A DNA stretch of 64,000 nt from Silene latifolia (taxonomy: Eukaryota; Streptophyta; Magnoliopsida; Caryophyllales; Caryophyllaceae). The stretch spans positions 6,216,001 through 6,280,000 of the forward strand of contig NC_133526.1 in NCBI RefSeq assembly GCF_048544455.1, in the 5' to 3' direction. Under the pieces are notes generated by a model that was not told the origin of the DNA, did not search any database, and worked only from the letters and a program-made list of their open reading frames with translations. Shown here one piece after another: positions 57,999 to 64,000 of the stretch. Positions within the stretch are counted from its first letter, which is position 1, and each line of letters opens with the position of its first letter. Made by a program: the position numbers and the translations under genes.

Positions 57999-58524
57999 TG
58001 TTGCTTGAGGTTGGAGGTTGAAGAAGCAGGAGAGGGAGGGGAGAAATGAGGGAAGAAGTGTGTTGAATTGTGGAAGTGAGGAAGAAGGGTTTTAGGCTTG
58101 GTTTGATTTCGTGTTCATTGCCTTCGCGGTGCGCACCGTAGATAGCGGCTACGGTTACCCAGGAAAAAAAAGAAAAAAAAAAGGTGTGTTTGCGTTGGTG
58201 AGGTCGATTTTGCTCGTACCTGATTTAGATGGATGAATAATTCCCGAAATTGTATTAATTAAATAGAACGTGGTCAGAGGAAATGGATTTGGACAACTAT
58301 TTTAGTACGACGAAAATATATATCCCTCACAAAGACTCTCCACGCCAATACGCCTTCCTCGCGTTGAAGTTACTCTCACCCCTTGTATTGGTGTCATCTT
58401 CCACATCAGCCAATCACCATATTTAATCTACTCACCATTTGTAGACAAACAAAACGCACAACCCTTAAAAAAAGTTAGCATATAATAACTTAATCAACAA
58501 TTTGAATTGAGCTATAGTTTGGAT
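57999..58524. other. Promoter and leader region of the L15 gene
   Basis: The first 100 bp right of the ATG (minus-strand upstream) are purine-rich and probably 5' UTR. Beyond 58130 no feature was recognised apart from an A run at 58165-58185. Confidence 0.4.
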
Positions 58525-59446
58525 TAGAGGTTATCATGAGCCCGGCTGGGTTTGGGTCGGGCCCAATAAATAAATTAAGCCCAAGTGGACGGGCCAAGTC
58601 GGGCCGGGCTATAAGTGCAGGCCTATTTTATCAGCCCAAGTGGCCTTAAGCGGGCTTTCGGGCTGATTTGGGCCAATTCGGGCTAAATATTTTTCCTCTT
58701 GAAATAAGTTTAGAAATCCCCATTATGAAGTTATATACTTTGTGTATTTGTTATCAATATTTTCGTATAGAATTGTGTGATTTTTTTCGAGTATTGTTAA
58801 TTATGAAATAGTAACCTAATGTAGCTTTTATGAACGTATTGTTTGAGGTGACTCATACAAACTAAATACACAATTTGTAGTAGTGTAATAACACATTTGA
58901 GTGTGGTGCTCACTCTATGTTGTAGTGTTGTAATTGATTTGATATTTGTTGTTCTCTAAGCTCAAAAACATTGACTTAACACGCCGATAATGGTAAACAA
59001 TTTATCGGCATTAATATGATACAAAATCATTAGCTCATTTTTTATCATATAAATACTAGTAAAGGAAAATACTAAGCCTTATCAAACTAATACATGTAAA
59101 CAAGTTATTACGGCTTATTTACAATACAACATTTGATTGGTTAATTATTTTACTAAATGTTTATTAATGTTCTTAAATTGTACATATTCGTAAATTTTGC
59201 ATATGTTCGGGCCGGGCCAAAGTTCGGGCCGTGAAGGCGGCCCAAACCTGGCCCTATTATATTAAATCGGACCGGGCCAAATTTCGGGCCGTGAAGGCGG
59301 CCCAAACCTGGCCCTATTATATTAAATCGGGCCATGGACCTCAGGCCGTGCTCTTTTCGGGCTTAAAATCGAGGCCCAAGTCCGGGGAAATTGGGTTGGG
59401 TTAAGCCGGGTCGGGCTAACGGGCCTGGACCATATGATCAGCTCTA
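58525..59446. mobile_element. hAT-like non-autonomous transposon rich in GGGCCGGGC
   Basis: TAGAGGTTATCATGAGCCC at the left is mirrored at the right (rc TAGAGCTGATCATATGG). The 8 bp GTTTGGAT is perfectly duplicated outside (58517-58524 and 59447-59454). Both ends are thick with GGGCCGGGCC-type motifs, while the middle is AT-rich. A unit of about 62 bp (CGGGCCGTGAAGGCGGCCC) is repeated in tandem at 59210-59335. It encodes no transposase. Confidence 0.85.
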
Positions 59447-59454
59447 GTTTGGAT

Positions 59455-59964
59455 TTGTTGAGTGATACAGAATGGATTTAATACATTACAATGTTTGGTT
59501 GAGATGTTTTGGAATGAAGTTCCATAAATTTTAACTTCATTCCAATCTGTTAGAATCCTTTACTCCACTCCTTCCAAGATTCAAACTTCATTATCAAACT
59601 TTATTATTATCATATATTCAATGCTTGAACTAAAGAGCACAAATAAGTATGAGACTAGATTTCATGCTCGGGTGTTGCCCGGGTAATATCTTAATAGTGA
59701 CGCTGAGGTAAGGTGGATTAATATTCAATAAAATAATGTATCTTTGAAATACTTTTGTGTTCATGCAGTAATCAAATACTCCCTCTGTCCCGGTCATTTG
59801 TTGTCCTTTTCCATTTTGGGTGTCTCAGTCATTTGTTGTCCTTTCTATTTTAAGAATGAAAACGGACCAAAATATAACGATGTTATTTTGGCAAACTTAG
59901 TTATAAGAGGAATTCTTTTTTACATTAAACTTAGTTAATGTGCAAATGATAATTAGGATGTTTA
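59455..59964. other. Spacer with a Helitron-like hairpin and a Stowaway half-end
   Basis: At 59654-59692, read on the minus strand, a GC hairpin (CGGG/CCCG) is followed by an AT-rich spacer and CTAG, like a Helitron 3' end. At 59778-59850 ACTCCCTCTGTCCCGGTCA resembles one Stowaway end, with TCATTTGTTGTCCTTT repeated twice; the matching right end was not found. Confidence 0.35.
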
Positions 59965-60270
59965 GAGCATCCACAATGGTAAGCAACAACCCAACTAGCT
60001 TAACTTTCCACATCACCTTTTTGAGCTATAACACTTTTAAGTTACAAACTCCTCCAATGGTTAAGCTATAAGAGTTGTTGCTTAAATGAATTTACAAACA
60101 TTTATTTAATTGGCATATATCACTTTGTGGGTCCATTTGAGCTACTAGCTCCATGGAGCTAGTTGCTCAAACTAAGCTAGTTCATGTGGAGCTCTCCAAT
60201 GGTTGAGCAACTAGCTTAAAACTTTAAGAATTTGCAAGCAAGTCATTTTACTCAACCATTGGAGATGCTC
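59965..60270. mobile_element. PIF/Harbinger-type MITE with GAGCATCC...GGAGATGCTC ends
   Basis: GAGCATCCACAATGG at the left is mirrored by CCATTGGAGATGCTC at the right, with TTA on both sides (59962-59964 and 60271-60273). Inner segments (TAGCTTAACTTT, GAGCTAGTTGCTC, GAGCAACTAGCTTAAAACTTT) form further inverted repeats. GAGCATC ends and a TTA target fit a common plant Harbinger MITE family. Confidence 0.8.
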
Positions 60271-60273
60271 TTA

Positions 60274-63106
60274 CCGAGTTATTAAAAAGTGATTTCACTG
60301 AATAAGGAGCTAATATATTTCCCCTGTTTTAATTGACTTCGTTTTTTTTTCGAAGAGAATTTTGATTGACTTTAATATGTCGTGGTATCGTCATAGTCCT
60401 CAATAGATATTATTAAAACAAAAAGCTATTTCATGGTTAGATTATACATCGTTTAATAAGGCAGATTAATATACTATAGTGTTCCACTTAACTTTAGCTG
60501 CTAGCAACCAAATTTTATGGTCGGTATCATTAGAATTAGTCGTATTCATGATAATTTTAACCAAACTCAAATAAGCTAACAACTCGTCTATCTTAAGATA
60601 AAGGTATATGATAAAACGGGTCAAATATCATCCCATGGGTATATATGACAAATCTTTTGTTTTTCTCAATGTATTTTGCTTTTGTCTTATTCCCCCCGTA
60701 TAAACGTATTTAACCCGTCATAAAGTAAAGTTAAGACTGATATACCCGTCACAAATACCTTCAAAGGAATATGCAGCAATAGAGAGGTGCATACAAATTG
60801 ACAAAAAACATAGGATACACTCTAAGATCTAAAGCATTATTTGCTCCAAATTGACAATTGAGTAGAATTGCAGGTGCCCACACGACCTGCAACTAAAGAG
60901 GAAAAATCATTAGATCGTTACTTATATGTATCATGTATGTATGAAGAAAGCCAAACGAAAACGAAAATACTTCTAAATATAAGGCTTGTTATATATGTAG
61001 TTATTATGAACAGTACTCCGTAACTTTAGTTTCTCTTCTATATATACTTTTTATGCTTATGCGTAATAGGATACTGATAACAAAAAAAGCTTTCCCTAAA
61101 AATCTAGGAAGCAACAAAAAGAAAGCTTAAGAACACCGAAATATTTTTCGTAACTCGGTTGATGTACGACAGTTTCAATGCGGATAATTACCTTTGTATA
61201 TGTTGAATCTTAGATTCTTAAAGACTATAGACAACGATGACCGCTAATAACAATGATTGATTTGCTATTCCTTCCTGAAAAGTAAATAAAGCAATTAAAA
61301 ACGGATGTACACAAGACAATAAATACATAAACAATAAGATGCCAAATTTTCAACAATATTAATTGCAAATATAAATTTCAACAATAAGGTATCATAAGTT
61401 CACAATAAGGATGAACAGTACGAACAACACATGCAAAAAAATAAAATGAAAAAAATAAAAATTAATGTTGTTGTGATTGAAACCATCCAATATTATACGT
61501 ATATATAGTGCAAATTATGAGCTTTAATATACTAAGACAGATTAAGAGTCCAAGTTAAGCTCAAGGACCAACATTTACCTGCTTAAAAAGATATTTATCT
61601 TTTTATAATTTTTTACCCATCTAATAGAAAACTTTTCAATAGTTTATAATTAAGTACTAATATATTTATCTTATTTCAATATTTTATAACTTAAATAATT
61701 TACCAAACTTGAACCAATAATAATTTATTCAGCAAAAGATAACTTATTCAATAAAAGCAACGGCCAATGAAATCGCTTCAAAACAATAGCCAATGAAATA
61801 GCTTCAAAAGTTCCTCTTTTAAGTATATACGGAGTATATTGATTGATATTGATATTGATTCTAAAAATTCATACCTAGATAGATAAGTATGAGATTCTAA
61901 AAATTCATACCTAGATGATATCACATCCCATTTCATTCTAATTTCTATTCATATGTTTTGAACCAAACAACATTTTAAGACCTTTCTCCTCTTTAAGCTA
62001 AGTGTATGTTTCCCTAAAAAAAATCATGGTAGCATCAAACTTATAGGACAATGACGCCGTCGTCGTAAAAATGATAGTGAGTAAAAGTTATTTTCAATGA
62101 GATTATATAAGCTTGACGCTTTACAATCACACATTTGAGTAGAACACTTTACACCAAAAATTGTGTAATAATAAATCATGTAAAATTCTATAAATGAGTA
62201 TTATAACACTGGTAATCGTTGGAATGTTAGAAAGCGTTTTTAGAGTAACTCTCACATACGCGTAAAACCACCCAACCCTGACCAGGGCCACCAACCCCGA
62301 TTGGGGACGTAACAACTTACTTCGACCAAATGCATACAAATAAGTAGAGCAAGGATGCCCCGGTAGGGGCCACTTAGCCCCGATCGAGGTCGTGACTATT
62401 TACACTCGGATGCAAAAACTTTTGTATACAAATCCATCTAAGTGTTATGTAATATGTCCCTGAACATCAAACCCGGATAGGGGATGATAAAAACTCCGCC
62501 AACACTTATAAGTAAATATCCACTTAGAAGTCTTTAATGGAGCACATGACAAAAGTCATTTATCATAAATATATCCACATAATTACGAACCCAATATTCA
62601 ATTATATTGTTGGCGCAGTTTACTGCATAGGGAAAATCTGAACAAAGATAAATGTACTCTTGCTTAAGATCCGAGCTGAAATGATAGAAATAGTTATCAT
62701 GTCGATTTTCAATTATGTAATTGTCCTCTTGCTACCGGAGATAGTTGGCATGAGCTTTCACTGGCCAGACAGTGACCGCTTATTTGTAGACGACAATGTA
62801 TTTCGACCGTTAGTGTCGGTCAAGGCAGTTATATTTATTCAATCTTAGTAGCTTACTAGTTTAGTATTCACATTGAAGAAGATTGTCTATATTATGTTCT
62901 TTCTGTATTCACTCTAAAATCCAAATCGAATCGGAATCAAGACTACTGTTGTTGACATTGTGTACAGTTTGTGTGCGAAGAAAACTCGTAGGTTTGTATT
63001 TTTGTTACTACTCATTTCCCACAATATAATGCCAAAACGAGAAATCTATTGCTGAAAATATCGGCGGTACGCTATATTCACGCTTACTCTCCTACTCCGG
63101 CTTTAC
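60274..63106. other. AT-rich intergenic DNA, no gene recognised
   Basis: Both strands were scanned and no exon with a familiar domain was found. Near 60590-60770 lies a degenerate GACGG/CCGTC repeat of the common MITE family (CTTATCTTA...CCCGTCACAAATACC). 61840-61915 has a short duplicated segment (GATTCTAAAAATTCATACC). 62270-62400 has a less AT-rich patch with GGCCACCAACCCCGATTGGGG, of unknown origin. Confidence 0.4.
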
Positions 63107-63253
63107 GGATCCTTTATCCCACCGTTGTGTCCCATCTTATTTGCCATTATTTCGACTTTTGACAGATGGAGTATGACTTAAGGGATGACCCTTAAGCGTA
63201 AAAAAAATTGTCTGAAGAAATTAGTATGAGACACAAAAATGGGACAAGAATCC
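63107..63253. mobile_element. Foldback/MITE related to the one at 20094-20262
   Basis: GGATCCTTTATCCCA at the left is mirrored by TGGGACAAGAATCC at the right, and TTGTGTCCCA by GAGACACAA further in. It is about 147 bp. The ends resemble those of the 20094-20262 element, so the two form a small family. Confidence 0.55.
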
Positions 63254-63559
63254 GCTGATTGCTATTGTTAGTTACAAACTTTTACCGTAGAGACATTATT
63301 GAAGTATTGACCAACATGATGAAATGTCATGGATTTAAAGCCCAACTTGAACACGAATGTTTGTTTGAATTATAATTCTCTAGATGTCATCTCAACGTAT
63401 AAATGCAATAAATACATCATATTCGTGGTGCATTGAATTAACGAACATTTTACAGTATTATAGTTAGATATAGTCGTAATTTAGAAATAGGATTCAGAAT
63501 AATTTGAACTCGAATATTTTCAAACTTTGAACATCTATACTAACGCATATTTCTTAAGC

Positions 63560-63840
63560 ACAAATTCTTATACAAATACTATCTTACAACCAGTTGTATA
63601 CTAGTATTATACAACCGTCTTAAAGTTGTTGAGCTCTTATACAAAGTTGTTGAGCTATTTTACAAGTTATTGAGCTATTTTAAGAAACAATTGAGCTTAA
63701 TAATTATTTTGTTAAACTCAATAACTTTGTATCATAACTCGATAATTTTGTTAGTAGTGCTCGACAACTTTATAACAAAGCTCAATTACATTAAATAAGT
63801 TGTTCATACAACCCGTTGTATGATACATTAACTGAAATTC
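63560..63840. repeat. Inverted repeat with TATACAAC ends and GTTGAGCT motifs
   Basis: AACCAGTTGTATACTAG and TATACAACCG at the left are mirrored by CATACAACCCGTTGTATGA at the right; the interior has several GTTGAGCT/AGCTCAAT motifs in both directions. It is probably a MITE relative of the sequences near 2740 and 43750. The element may extend beyond the limits given. Confidence 0.45.
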
Positions 63841-64000
63841 TTAAGATAAATCATTGTAAGTTTTGCAAGTCATTTCTATGACGCTCTCTAAACAAAAATT
63901 TACGGACTACTCATTTTACTTGTTCTTTTTACATCTTTGATATCATGTAAGTAAATTTTCACAATTTTCATTTGGGATTAAAATAAAATAAAGTGAGTTT

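Noticed and set aside
1-64000. tRNA, rRNA, snRNA or microRNA genes
   Set aside because: No tRNA A/B boxes with a cloverleaf, rRNA segments or USE/TATA snRNA promoters were recognised by eye; hairpins found belong to MITEs. A tRNAscan or Infernal run would be decisive.

Overview
The window is nuclear DNA of a flowering plant, almost certainly a eudicot. Genes are split by many AT-rich introns, intergenic DNA is AT-rich, and plant transposon families are everywhere (CACTA, hAT, PIF/Harbinger, Stowaway, Mutator-like, Helitron, L1 and RTE LINEs, LTR elements). The repeat style resembles Caryophyllales, but that is an impression, not a proof.

Six host genes could be rebuilt exon by exon with consistent splice phases. 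(1) 6729-17397, +, 22 exons: an importin-beta family nuclear transport receptor, SAD2/importin-7/8 type, 1035 aa. (2) 21660-27166, -, 11 exons: bystin/ENP1, a 40S ribosome assembly factor, 450 aa. (3) 35736-43045, +, 12 exons: a PQ-loop membrane protein of the vacuolar amino-acid exporter type, 409 aa. (4) 45074-45517, +, one exon: a small heat shock protein, 147 aa, with a heat shock element and TATA box upstream. (5) 46235-49286, -, 3 exons: a chitinase-like protein of the CTL1/POM1 type, 325 aa, lacking the main GH19 catalytic glutamate. (6) 51786-57998, -, 4 exons: a bacterial-type L15 ribosomal protein, probably mitochondrial, 277 aa. They do not form a pathway; this is ordinary gene-by-gene plant organisation.

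The rest is mobile DNA. 1-1063 is the 3' end of a CACTA transposon. 3800-5409 looks like a solo LTR. 18941-20890 has Helitron-like ends. 27391-28580 is a 5'-truncated L1 LINE with a clear target duplication just upstream of bystin. 30212-35137 is a three-level nest: a non-coding LTR element holds a hAT-like element, which holds a nearly full-length RTE LINE; 5 bp and 8 bp duplications support the outer two levels. Many short MITEs sit in introns and spacers. 57999-64000 has no host gene that I can see.

The most notable result concerns splicing. Bystin intron 10 has the full signature of a minor-spliceosome (U12) AT-AC intron, and intron 11 of the PQ-loop gene has that of a U12 GT-AG intron. 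Each has been invaded by a Stowaway-type MITE. Bystin intron 9, next to the AT-AC intron, uses a GC donor. I found no wholly new gene system.
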